Shown here: piece after piece, positions 19,903-27,961 of the stretch | Numbering within the stretch: the stretch's first letter is position 1 | Layout of the letters: every line of letters starts with the position of its first letter | DNA from: an uncultured Collinsella sp. | GTDB taxonomy: Bacteria; Actinomycetota; Coriobacteriia; Coriobacteriales; Coriobacteriaceae | Length of the DNA stretch: 43,940 nt | NCBI GenBank assembly: GCA_934650095.1 | Contig: CAKUFT010000011.1 | Span: forward strand, 1-43,940 | Direction of reading: 5' to 3' | Notes under the pieces: model-generated | Database searches by the model: none | The model's input: only the letters and a program-made list of their open reading frames with translations | What the model was told of the DNA's origin: nothing | Position numbers and translations under genes: made by a program

Positions 19903-22773
19903 ATGAGTCGCCGCAACACCGAGCTGCTCTTGCTCATCGCCTCGGCGTTCCCCGTCATCCTGCTGTATGCGATGTACGTCCTCACCGCGGGCGCTGCCAT
20001 CTCCTTTGAGACGCTCGCCGTACCGATCGGCCTCTTTGCCGCCTTTGCCGCGGCCCACATTGCCGTGCGCATCTTGGCGCCCGGCGCCGACCCCGCCATC
20101 CTGCCCATTGTCTTTGTGCTTTCGGGCATCGGCATCACGTTCGTGACGCGTCTCGCCCCCGCTCTCGCCATCTCACAGCTCATCATCCTGTTTGTCTCGG
20201 TGGCCCTGATGGTGGGAACGCTCGCACTGGTCAAAAACCTCGACGTAGTCATGCGCTACAAGTACACCTTTGGCATTATCGGCATCATCCTGCTGATGCT
20301 GCCCATCTTTATCGGCACAACGATCTCGGGCTCCAAGCTGTGGATTCGCATCGCGGGCTTTACCATCCAGCCCGGCGAGTTCGCCAAGGTCTTTATCGTG
20401 CTGTTCCTGGCCGGGTACCTGGCCGAGAACCGCGAGCTGCTCTCCATCTCCAACCGCAAGATCCTGGGCTTTAAGATCCCTCGCCTGCGACTGCTGCTGC
20501 CGCTGTTTGCCGTGTGGGGTGTGTGCCTGCTCGTCGTCGTCTTCGAACGCGATCTGGGTTCGGCCGTGCTGTTCTACACCATCTTCTTGCTGATGCTCTA
20601 CGTTGCCACGGGGCGCTTTTCGTATGTCGTTATCGGCCTTGCGCTCTTAGCCGTCGGAGCCGTGGGCGCTTACAAGTTCCTATCGCACGTTCAGGTGCGT
20701 TTCCAGGTTTGGGTCGATCCGTTTAAGGACGCCCAGGGCCAGGGCTACCAGATCGTCCAGTCGCTCTTCTCGCTTGCCGATGGCGGCCTGGTCGGTGTTG
20801 GCATCGGCAACGGCATGGCCAACAACATCCCTGTCGTCGAGTCCGACTTTATCTTCTCGGCTATCGGCGAGGAGATGGGCCTTTTGGGCGGCGGCGCCGT
20901 GCTCATCCTGTTTATGCTCTTTGCCGTGCGTGGCCTCACCACGGCTGCCCGCGCTAAATCCGACCTCGCTGCCTTTAGCGCCACGGGCCTTACGGCCGCC
21001 ATCAGCTTCCAGGCCTTCTTGATCGTTGGCGGCGTAACCCGCCTGATCCCGCTGACCGGCGTCACCCTGCCCTTTATGAGCCAGGGCGGCTCCTCTCTGC
21101 TGGCGAGCTTTATCATCGTCGCGCTCCTGCTGCGCGCCGGTGACGAGGCGACCGGACGCGAGGCCGAGCTTACCGGCACCGGCACCATGGCCGCCATCAC
21201 CGATGATCAGGTCGCATCTGCCGCCGCCCCGACGGGCACGCGCTTTGCCACCTCGTCTTCCTACGGCAGCGGCAGCCATTCCGTCGGCTCGCGCATGCGC
21301 CGTCGCCTGCTCGACACGCCTGAATCCGGTGTGCTCGGCCGCGTTGCGCTCGCCAACCGTCTAACCCGTGCGGTGCTCGCCTTTACGGCGCTGTTCGCCA
21401 TCCTTATCGGCAACCTCACCTATGTCCAGGTCATCAAGGCCAAGGACTATCAGGACATGCCGACCAACAACCACACCATCGCCCGCTCCAAGTACATCCA
21501 GCGCGGCTCCATCATCACGTCCGACGGCGTGACGCTGGCCGAGTCGCTGCAGCAGGAGGACGGCACCTACGTACGCTCCTACCCCAACGGTAACCTGGCA
21601 GCGCACGTGGTTGGCTACGTGAGCCAGCAGTATGGCACCACCGCCATCGAGAGCGTCATGAACGACACGCTCACCGGTTCTAAGGACTACTCCAGCTGGA
21701 ACAACGCCATCGCGTCGCTCGCGGGCCAGACCCAGCCGGGCAACACCGCCAAGCTCACCATCGACTCGCGCATCCAGACGGCTGCTGAGCAGGCGCTCAA
21801 GGGCTTTAAGGGTGCTGTAGTGGTCATCGACCCGCGTACCGGCGCGGTGCTCGCATGTGCCAGCTCGCCCACCTACGACAACACCAACATCGACGCCCTG
21901 CTGCAGGCGGGCGGCGGCGAGGACGGCTCTATGTACAATCGCGCCATGGACGCGCTGTACACGCCGGGCTCCACGTTTAAGGTCGTTACGCTTTCCGCGG
22001 CACTCGAGACCGGTACCGCCAGCCTTACCAGCACCTACCAGGCGCCCGGCTCCATGGACATCGGCAACGCACCGGTCACCAACTATGCCAACGAGAGCTA
22101 CGGCACCATCAGCCTGCAGCAGGCCTTTGCCGTGTCCTCCAACGTCGTCTTTGGCCAGGTGGCAACCGAAGTTGGCGCAAACACGCTCGTGCAGTTTGCC
22201 AACGCCTTTGGCTACGGCCAAAAGCTCGGCCAGGACCTGACCTCCACGGCCTCCATCATGGCCGACCCGTCGCTCATGACCGAGTGGGAGACCGCCTGGG
22301 CCGGCGCCGGCCAGCCTGTCGGCATGGACCACACGCCCGGGCCGCAGACCACCGTCATGCAAAACGCCGTGATTGCCGCCGCCATCGCTAACAGCGGCGT
22401 GGTCATGGACCCGTACTTTGTAGCCCAGGTACTCGCCCCGGACGGAACCGTGGTCAAGACCACGCAGTCCCGCTCGCTGGGTCAGGCCGTCAGCTCCGCC
22501 ACGGCCGACCAGGTCAAGCAGGCCATGCTTGCCGTCGTCCAGTCCGGTACCGGCACCGATGCCCAGGTCCCCGGCGTCAAGGTCGCCGGCAAGACCGGCT
22601 CGGCCGAGACCGGCGGCACCAACGTCAACTCGATGTTCGTTGGCTTTGCACCTTACGATTCACCCACGGTCGCCATCTCGGTGGCCTTGGAGGATTACGA
22701 CAAACACGACGTCAAGGCGGCCAAGATTGCCGGCATCGTCCTGACCGCGGCGCTCGCCGCACAGGGAGCGTGA
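19903..22773 (+). CDS. RodA/FtsW glycosyltransferase fused to class B penicillin-binding protein
   Basis: One uninterrupted 956-residue chain. Residues 1-411 are a complete SEDS protein (RodA/FtsW) with about ten membrane segments, which polymerises lipid II glycan; GGSSLLASF and LIPLTGVTLPFMSQGG match its conserved end. A linker of about 75 residues leads to another membrane segment (486-510) and then a transpeptidase domain with the catalytic set STFK (Ser690), SSN (745-747) and KTG (897-899). The polymerase and crosslinking activities of wall elongation are therefore in one polypeptide. In other actinobacteria rodA and pbpA are separate adjacent genes at this position. ATG at 19903 is chosen because AAGGGAG lies 8 nt upstream. 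Confidence 0.94.
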   Translation: MSRRNTELLLLIASAFPVILLYAMYVLTAGAAISFETLAVPIGLFAAFAAAHIAVRILAPGADPAILPIVFVLSGIGITFVTRLAPALAISQLIILFVSVALMVGTLALVKNLDVVMRYKYTFGIIGIILLMLPIFIGTTISGSKLWIRIAGFTIQPGEFAKVFIVLFLAGYLAENRELLSISNRKILGFKIPRLRLLLPLFAVWGVCLLVVVFERDLGSAVLFYTIFLLMLYVATGRFSYVVIGLALLAVGAVGAYKFLSHVQVRFQVWVDPFKDAQGQGYQIVQSLFSLADGGLVGVGIGNGMANNIPVVESDFIFSAIGEEMGLLGGGAVLILFMLFAVRGLTTAARAKSDLAAFSATGLTAAISFQAFLIVGGVTRLIPLTGVTLPFMSQGGSSLLASFIIVALLLRAGDEATGREAELTGTGTMAAITDDQVASAAAPTGTRFATSSSYGSGSHSVGSRMRRRLLDTPESGVLGRVALANRLTRAVLAFTALFAILIGNLTYVQVIKAKDYQDMPTNNHTIARSKYIQRGSIITSDGVTLAESLQQEDGTYVRSYPNGNLAAHVVGYVSQQYGTTAIESVMNDTLTGSKDYSSWNNAIASLAGQTQPGNTAKLTIDSRIQTAAEQALKGFKGAVVVIDPRTGAVLACASSPTYDNTNIDALLQAGGGEDGSMYNRAMDALYTPGSTFKVVTLSAALETGTASLTSTYQAPGSMDIGNAPVTNYANESYGTISLQQAFAVSSNVVFGQVATEVGANTLVQFANAFGYGQKLGQDLTSTASIMADPSLMTEWETAWAGAGQPVGMDHTPGPQTTVMQNAVIAAAIANSGVVMDPYFVAQVLAPDGTVVKTTQSRSLGQAVSSATADQVKQAMLAVVQSGTGTDAQVPGVKVAGKTGSAETGGTNVNSMFVGFAPYDSPTVAISVALEDYDKHDVKAAKIAGIVLTAALAAQGA

Positions 22774-22905
22774 TGCCCATGATCGAATCGGACACCCGAG
22801 GCGCGCCGCGGCCGAAGAGCTAGCGGCAACGCGCCACACGGCCCCAGCGGCCACATCGTAGGTACTACACACATCGTTGAGCGAATAGTTATGTTAGGAG
22901 CAGGA

Positions 22906-24861
22906 ATGGAACAGAGGGTCCTCGGGGGAAGATACCTCCTCAAGGATAAGGTGGGGACAGGCGGCATGGCGACCGTCTACCGTGCACAGGACCAGGTCCT
23001 CGACCGCACGGTTGCTGTCAAGATCATGCTGCCGCAGTATGCTGGCGACGCAACCTTCGCCGCACGCTTTAAGCAGGAGGCCCAGGCAGCAGCCGGTCTC
23101 TCCTCCCCCTATATCGTTGGCGTCTACGATTGGGGCAAGGACGGCGACACCTATTACATCGTCATGGAGTACCTGCGCGGTACCGACCTTAAGAGCGGCA
23201 TCAAGAGCCACGGCGCCCTCGACCCCAAGAAGGTCGCCCAGATCGGCTCGCAGATCAGCTCTGCACTTTCGGTCGCCCACAAGCACGAGATCATCCACCG
23301 CGACATTAAGCCGCAGAACATCATGGTGCTGCCCGACGGCAACATCAAGGTGATGGACTTTGGCATCGCGCGCGCCAAGAACAGCCACCTCACGCAAGAC
23401 AACAACGTGCTGGGAACCGCCCACTACGTCAGCCCCGAGCAGACCCGTGGTCAGGACCTCGGCCCCACCTCGGATATCTACTCGCTGGGCGTCGTGATGT
23501 ATGAGTGCGCCACCGGCCGCGTGCCCTTTGACGGTGATGACGCCATCTCGGTCGCACTCAAGCAGGTCAATGAGCTACCTATTCCGCCGAGCCAGATCAA
23601 CTCCGGTGTCGACGCCGACCTTGAGCGCATCATCCTCAAGTGCATGGAGAAGGACCCGGCAAACCGCTTCCAGACCGCCGACGAGCTGCGTCAGGTGCTC
23701 AACAGCTACCTGTCGGGCCGTGCCGTCAACATCTCGGAGCCCACACGCATCATCGGTGCACCCGGTGAGCTGGGCGCCACCAAGACTCGCGAGCTTTCCG
23801 ATCAGACGCGCGCCATGGTACGTCCCGTCTCGGGCGTGAGCGGCCAGAATACCGCCCGTAGCTCGGTTTCGGGCTCCACCGGCTCCTACGAGGTCGAAAA
23901 GCCCAAATCCAACAAGAACAAGATCATCGCCGCCGTGGTGGCAGCCGTTGCCGTCATCGGCATCGTGGTGGCGTTTGCCACAGGACTCTTTGGCGGCGAG
24001 CAGGTCACCGTGCCCGATGTGCTGGGCAAGGACCAGCAGACTGCCGTCGAGCTGATCAAGGAAGCCGGCCTCGAGGTCGGCACCATCGACCAAAGCTACA
24101 ACGACGATGTCGACGAGGGCAAGGTCGCCGAGCAGACGCCCAACGGCAACACCAAGAAGGCCAAGGGCACTAAGGTGAACCTGGTAATCTCCAAGGGCCC
24201 CAAGCCCTCCGAGAAGGTTGAGGTTCCCCGGCTTGTCGGCCTGACCAAGGACCAGGCAGAAGCCGCGCTGGCAAGCGTTGGCCTGAAGGGCAACGCCTCC
24301 GAGGAGGCCAACGAGGCCGATGAGGGCCAGGTCTTTGAGCAGGGCACCGAAGCCGGTAAGGAAGTCGCGAAGGGCACGACCATCTCGTACAAGGTCTCGA
24401 GCGGCCCGGATACCACGTCCGTCCCCGACCTGACCGACATGACCGAGGCCCAGGCGCGCAACGCCCTCGATATGGCAGGCTTTGGCGTCGACGTGAGCTA
24501 CCAGGAGAACGACTCAGTTACCGAGGGAACCGTGATCAGCTGGAACCCCAGCGGCAAGCAGAAGCCCGGCGCCACGATTACCGTCGTCATCGCCAAGAAG
24601 TCCGGCAAGGCCAGCGTTCCGGGCAACCTGTACGGCAAAAGCATTTCCGCTGCCGTTACCGCACTCAACAACGCCGGTTTCTATAACATCGGCTTCTGTG
24701 ACCAGAATGGCAATCCCGTGAGCGGCAACGAGGATGCCACCGTTACGGGCGTCTCCCCCACCGGCAAGCAGTCCACCGACAGCACGATTACGCTGACGGT
24801 CGCACTTTCGGGCTCGGGTTCGGGCTCGGGCACGGGCGACGATTCCGGTACGACCAACTAG
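22906..24861 (+). CDS. pknB: PASTA-domain Ser/Thr kinase (PknB type)
   Basis: 651 residues. Kinase domain about 10-270: GTGGMATVY loop, Lys39 in VAVK, HRD at 131-133 followed by IKPQNIM, DFG at 151-153, GTAHYVSPEQ. A juxtamembrane region with several Thr and Ser is followed by one membrane segment (about 340-362) and four extracellular PASTA repeats (VPDVLGKDQQTA, VPRLVGLTKDQAE, VPDLTDMTEAQA, VPGNLYGKSISA), which bind muropeptides or lipid II. It ends in a Ser/Gly tail. The ATG at 22906 has TAGGAG 5 nt before; an alternative ATG at 22891 precedes that site. It lies 132 bp after the RodA-PBP gene and ends at a strong terminator. Confidence 0.95.
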   Translation: MEQRVLGGRYLLKDKVGTGGMATVYRAQDQVLDRTVAVKIMLPQYAGDATFAARFKQEAQAAAGLSSPYIVGVYDWGKDGDTYYIVMEYLRGTDLKSGIKSHGALDPKKVAQIGSQISSALSVAHKHEIIHRDIKPQNIMVLPDGNIKVMDFGIARAKNSHLTQDNNVLGTAHYVSPEQTRGQDLGPTSDIYSLGVVMYECATGRVPFDGDDAISVALKQVNELPIPPSQINSGVDADLERIILKCMEKDPANRFQTADELRQVLNSYLSGRAVNISEPTRIIGAPGELGATKTRELSDQTRAMVRPVSGVSGQNTARSSVSGSTGSYEVEKPKSNKNKIIAAVVAAVAVIGIVVAFATGLFGGEQVTVPDVLGKDQQTAVELIKEAGLEVGTIDQSYNDDVDEGKVAEQTPNGNTKKAKGTKVNLVISKGPKPSEKVEVPRLVGLTKDQAEAALASVGLKGNASEEANEADEGQVFEQGTEAGKEVAKGTTISYKVSSGPDTTSVPDLTDMTEAQARNALDMAGFGVDVSYQENDSVTEGTVISWNPSGKQKPGATITVVIAKKSGKASVPGNLYGKSISAAVTALNNAGFYNIGFCDQNGNPVSGNEDATVTGVSPTGKQSTDSTITLTVALSGSGSGSGTGDDSGTTN

Positions 24862-24913
24862 TCGCCACCCCACCGCTCATTACGGCTCTCGCCGCAAACA
24901 TATTCGTTCACGG

Positions 24914-24952
24914 GCGCCCGCTTGCTCCCCCAGCAAGCGGGCGCTTTCTTTA
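24914..24952 (+). terminator. Terminator of the pknB cluster
   Basis: GCGCCCGCTTGCT (24914-24926) pairs perfectly with 24932-24944 around a 5-nt loop and is followed by TTTCTTTAT. It lies 52 bp after the pknB stop. Confidence 0.92.
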
Positions 24953-24984
24953 TCTGAAGCAGCGAATACTACGGCATGCCTTAA

Positions 24985-25247
24985 ACCAGAAGAGCCCGGC
25001 ACCGTAGCGGTACCGGGCTCGATATTCCTCTGGTGCCCCCGGGCGGATTCGAAAACTCCCCCCGCGGGAAATTGGTGACGCGGGTGTCGACGGCTCGAAT
25101 CCGGCCTTTAGACCAGAAGAGCCCGGCACCGTGGTGGTACCGGGCTCGGCAATTCTCTGGTGCCCCCGGGCGGATTCGAAAACTCCCCCCGCGGGGAAAA
25201 TGGTGACGCGGGTGTCGACGGCTCGAATCCGTCGGCGGCCCCCACAA
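24985..25247. repeat. Two tandem units of tRNA-Arg 3'-end remnants with hairpins
   Basis: Two units of 127 and 136 bp start at 24985 and 25112. Each holds a 12-bp-stem hairpin (24992-25020; 25119-25147), a 23-nt exact copy of the tRNA-Arg 3' end including CCA (25031-25053; 25158-25180, minus orientation) and an inverted 24-nt copy of its T-arm region (25080-25103; 25208-25231, one mismatch to the tRNA). The real tRNA at 25288-25363 is preceded by a similar hairpin. The other tRNA parts are missing from the remnants, so they are not genes. Apparent frames reading GGFEPSTP are the reverse complement of the T-arm. Confidence 0.9.
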
Positions 25248-25278
25248 ACCAGAAACGGCGCCGCTCTCGCGACGCCGT
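25247..25278 (-). terminator. Terminator hairpin after tRNA-Arg
   Basis: On the minus strand a 10-bp stem (arms 25269-25278 and 25255-25264, one G-U pair) with a 4-nt loop is followed by TTTCTGG. It begins 10 nt past the tRNA CCA end. Confidence 0.65.
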
Positions 25279-25287
25279 CATATTCCC

Positions 25288-25363
25288 TGGTGCCCCCGGG
25301 CGGATTCGAACCGTCGACACCCGCTTTAGGAGAGCGGTGCTCTATCCCCTGAGCTACGGAGGC
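25288..25363 (-). tRNA. tRNA-Arg (anticodon CCT)
   Basis: A 76-nt cloverleaf read on the minus strand. The acceptor stem GCCTCCG/CGGGGGC has one T-G pair, the D-stem is GCTC/GAGC, and the anticodon stem is CCGCT/AGCGG with loop CTCCTAA, so the anticodon is CCT for AGG codons. The T-loop is TTCGAAT and CCA is encoded. The T-stem GACGG/CCGCC contains an A-C mismatch, which is odd; the inverted T-arm copy at 25208-25231 would pair perfectly there. Confidence 0.93.
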
Positions 25364-25503
25364 ATGTTGTACTAGTGTAGCAGATTTACACGTTGTGATG
25401 CAGCGTGTAGCCACTCTTCGAAGTTACGGTGGAACAGCCCTCCGGAATGTGCGTCCCACTATCCAGGCAAATCCTGGGTCAGACTTTCCCCATGGGACCT
25501 CAC

Positions 25504-25553
25504 TGGGAAACTGTGTCCCAGAATTTAGGCTCGAAACGGGACACGGTTTCCCA
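25504..25553. repeat. Hairpin repeat of the GGAAAC family
   Basis: Arms 25504-25519 and 25538-25553 are 16 nt and pair with one T-G, around an 18-nt loop. The arms resemble those at 14513-14558 (same GGGAAAC...TCCC layout and same loop length). Confidence 0.75.
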
Positions 25554-25567
25554 AACGACCCCGTTCC

Positions 25568-25613
25568 GGAAACTACATCCCGAAATCAGCGCTCGAACTG
25601 GGATGCACTTTCC
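25568..25613. repeat. Degenerate hairpin repeat of the GGAAAC family
   Basis: GGAAACTACATCCC at 25568-25581 and GGGATGCACTTTCC at 25600-25613 form an imperfect stem with an 18-nt loop, directly after the previous copy. It lies 56 bp past the DUF956 stop (minus strand). Confidence 0.7.
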
Positions 25614-25668
25614 CAATCGAGCCCAATGGGAAACTGTACCCCACTTTGAGGGGGGCGCTCTTTAATGA

Positions 25669-26067
25669 CTAGTTGCCTTTGTGGAAGAGGCTTTTAATGG
25701 CGCCGGGAATGCTCTTGGCGCCCTTGGCCGTCACATCGATAAAGTCAGGTGAACGCACGAGCTTATCCTCGTCGACGTACTTGCGGACCGCGCGCAACGT
25801 CTCTTTGTCGTCGCGCGTCGAAAACGTAAAGTGTCCGCTGTCCTTGGTAAAGATGGCAAAACGCGTGATCTTCTTGGTGCCGCGCAAGACCTCGGCGGCG
25901 ACATAGTCGACCTCATCCCACGGGATCTGAATAAAGTCCTCGGAATTGCGCTCGTTATAGTACTCAAACGCCTTATTGCCCACCATGACGTTACCGTGAC
26001 TGGTAAGCCCCATCAGGCAGGTTGCCGGCGTCGCCAGATCGACCGTGCTGTTCTGAGATTGCGCCAT
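25669..26067 (-). CDS. DUF956 family protein associated with mannose PTS
   Basis: 132 residues matching DUF956, a family encoded at the end of mannose-class PTS operons. Visible matches include VDLATPATCLMGLTSHG, GNKAFEYYNERN, FIQIPWDEVDYVAAEV and a late RSPDFIDV. It is soluble and of unknown biochemical function; a regulatory role in mannose PTS expression has been suggested for relatives. GAGG lies 6 nt before the ATG at 26067. It follows the IID gene by 120 bp, with a terminator between, so it is probably expressed at a lower level than the transporter. Confidence 0.87.
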   Translation of the reverse strand: MAQSQNSTVDLATPATCLMGLTSHGNVMVGNKAFEYYNERNSEDFIQIPWDEVDYVAAEVLRGTKKITRFAIFTKDSGHFTFSTRDDKETLRAVRKYVDEDKLVRSPDFIDVTAKGAKSIPGAIKSLFHKGN

Positions 26068-26083
26068 ACGCGCCTCGCCCTCC

Positions 26084-26131
26084 AATAAAAACAATCGGAC
26101 CGCATCCAGTGTACCCACCGGGTGCGGTCCG
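26084..26131 (-). terminator. Terminator between PTS IID and DUF956 genes
   Basis: Read on the minus strand, a 12-bp stem (CGGACCGCACCC against 26096-26107, one G-U pair) with a 12-nt loop is followed by ATTGTTTTTATT. It lies 56 bp after the IID stop and just before the DUF956 ribosome site, so it may end or attenuate the operon. Confidence 0.85.
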
Positions 26132-26187
26132 TTTCAATGGCTCAAAAGCCTAAGCCTAGCAACTTTCGGTCTTAAACCGAAGCGTGC

Positions 26188-27108
26188 TTACATGAAGCCG
26201 CAGACGCGACCGATGATACCCACGGCAAAGAGAGCCAGGATGATGACGATCGGGCTGACCTTCTTCTTGAGGAGCTTGCAGACCAAAAGGGTCAGGCACA
26301 CGGCGGCAAGACCGGGGATGAGCTGATCGAGGTTGGCCTGAAGCGTGGTGACCTTCACCTGGTCGAGCGCAGTGGCGCCGACGGAGCTGTACATCGACAA
26401 CGCTTCCTTGACACCCTCGGAACCGGCGGGCAGATTGGCCCAGTCGATATAGGCACCAGCGGACTGCGTGACCTTGGAGACGATCGGGGTAAAGGAGATG
26501 GAAACCCAACGCTCGACAAGGGCGCCGATGATGAACATACCAAGGATGGAAGCACCCTCGGTGACCTTACCCATCAGACCGCCGGAGAGATCCTTGGCGA
26601 TGGAGGAGCCAACCTTGTAGCCAAACTCCTGCGTGTACCACTCGAAGGCGTAACGGATGATGTTCCACGCGAAGAAGAACAGCAGCGGACCGGCAATGCT
26701 GCCGGACAGGGCCAGGGAAGCGCCCAGAGCGCCCAGGATCGGGCGAAGGGTGAACCAGAAGGCGGGGTCGCCGACGCCGGCGAGCGGGCCCATCATACCG
26801 ACCTTGACGCCCTGGATGGCGACGTCGTCGATCGGGGCACCGTTGGCGCGCTCCTCCTCGAGAGCGAGGGTAACGCCAATGACGGGGGCGGAAACATAGG
26901 GGTGCGTGTTATAGAACTCCAGGTGGCGCTTAAGAGCGGCAATCTGGTCATCCTTGCTGGTGTAGAGCTTCTTGATCGCAGGGATCATTGCGAAGCACCA
27001 GCCGCCGTTCTGCATACGCTCGTAGTTCCACGAGCCCTGAAGGAACTGATGACGGAAGCAAACCTTCTTGCGGTCAGCCTTGGTAAGCTGAATCTTGTTC
27101 TCTGCCAT
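26188..27108 (-). CDS. manZ: PTS mannose/fructose/sorbose family EIID
   Basis: A membrane subunit of the mannose-class phosphotransferase transporter, working with IIC to move the sugar. 306 residues with the IID hallmarks FRHQFLQGSWNYERMQNGGW near 20, FYNTHPYVSAPVIG, VGMMGPLAGVGDPAFWFT, and a C-terminal membrane helix. The ATG at 27108 is preceded by AGGAGGGGAG; an upstream in-frame start at 27138 would run into the IIC gene. It lies 16 bp after IIC. The symbol is by position in a man-type operon. The sugar cannot be told from sequence; mannose, glucose, fructose, sorbose or amino sugars are all possible. Confidence 0.93.
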   Translation of the reverse strand: MAENKIQLTKADRKKVCFRHQFLQGSWNYERMQNGGWCFAMIPAIKKLYTSKDDQIAALKRHLEFYNTHPYVSAPVIGVTLALEEERANGAPIDDVAIQGVKVGMMGPLAGVGDPAFWFTLRPILGALGASLALSGSIAGPLLFFFAWNIIRYAFEWYTQEFGYKVGSSIAKDLSGGLMGKVTEGASILGMFIIGALVERWVSISFTPIVSKVTQSAGAYIDWANLPAGSEGVKEALSMYSSVGATALDQVKVTTLQANLDQLIPGLAAVCLTLLVCKLLKKKVSPIVIILALFAVGIIGRVCGFM

Positions 27109-27124
27109 ATGTATCACTCCCCTC

Positions 27125-27943
27125 CTACTCGTAATCATTCAGAATGTCGCCGAGCGGGTCGCCGGAGCCACCGCCCATGCCGCCACCCTGCTTGGCCAGA
27201 TCCTTAAGGCCAAGGTAGATGAGGGCGAGGGAGATGCCGATGAGGCCCAGGGCGATCAGCGTGAGCTGAGGGATAGCAGCCAGGACGAAGCCGAGGATGA
27301 AGAACGGCCAGGTCTCCTTGGTGGCCATCATGTTGATGACCATGGCGTAACCGACGGAAGCGACCATGCCGCCGCCGACGGCCATACCGCCGGACAGCCA
27401 GTCGGGCATAGCGTTAAGCGCGTTGGTAACGGCCTCAGCCGGGATGATGCACAGAAGCACGGCCGGGATGGCGATACGGACACCCTGCATGAGGATGCCG
27501 GCGTACTGCCAACGCTCGATGCCGGCGAAGTCGCCCTTCTCGGCGCAGGCGTCCATGCCGTGGACCATAGCGGTGGCCAGGGTACGGCAGATCATGGTCA
27601 GGAACAGGCCGGCGACGGACAGAGGCACGGCGACGGCGATGGCGGCGGTAACGGCCTTGCCGGAATCGGTGGCACCGCCGTTAAGGGCGAGCGCCATGAT
27701 GATGGCGGAGGCGACAGAAGCCAGGGCGGCGTCAGGTGCGACGGCGGCGCCGACGTTAGCCCAACCAAGAGCCATCATCTGAAGCGAGCCGCCCAGGAGG
27801 ATGCCCTCCTGAAGGTGACCGGTTACGAGACCGATAAGCGTGCACGCAACGAGCGGCTGATGGAACTGGAACTGGTCCAGAACGCCTTCCATACCGGCAA
27901 GCAGCGCGATGATCGCGATAAGAACAATAGTAAGCGCGGACAT
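27125..27943 (-). CDS. manY: PTS mannose/fructose/sorbose family EIIC
   Basis: 272 residues, the main sugar-translocating membrane subunit. It is hydrophobic throughout, with family motifs QFHQPLVACTLIGLVTGH, GGSLQMMALGW and a Gly-rich C-terminal tail. AAAGGAGGG precedes the ATG at 27943. It follows the IIAB gene by 18 bp and precedes IID by 16 bp, the standard order. Confidence 0.95.
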   Translation of the reverse strand: MSALTIVLIAIIALLAGMEGVLDQFQFHQPLVACTLIGLVTGHLQEGILLGGSLQMMALGWANVGAAVAPDAALASVASAIIMALALNGGATDSGKAVTAAIAVAVPLSVAGLFLTMICRTLATAMVHGMDACAEKGDFAGIERWQYAGILMQGVRIAIPAVLLCIIPAEAVTNALNAMPDWLSGGMAVGGGMVASVGYAMVINMMATKETWPFFILGFVLAAIPQLTLIALGLIGISLALIYLGLKDLAKQGGGMGGGSGDPLGDILNDYE

Positions 27944-27961
27944 GTATCGGACCCTCCTTTA

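Larger units (their letters stand above)
25364..25668. other. Intergenic region with tandem hairpins
   Basis: About 300 bp between the DUF956 gene and tRNA-Arg. The left part should carry the tRNA promoter. The right part is filled by two hairpin repeats and part of a third arm (GGGAAACTGTACCCC near 25626). No credible gene is seen. Confidence 0.6.

Noticed and set aside
24950..25414. Open frames reading PGGFEPSTPA next to the tRNA
   Set aside because: This peptide is the well-known false translation of the reverse complement of a tRNA T-arm. The repeats there are tRNA remnants.
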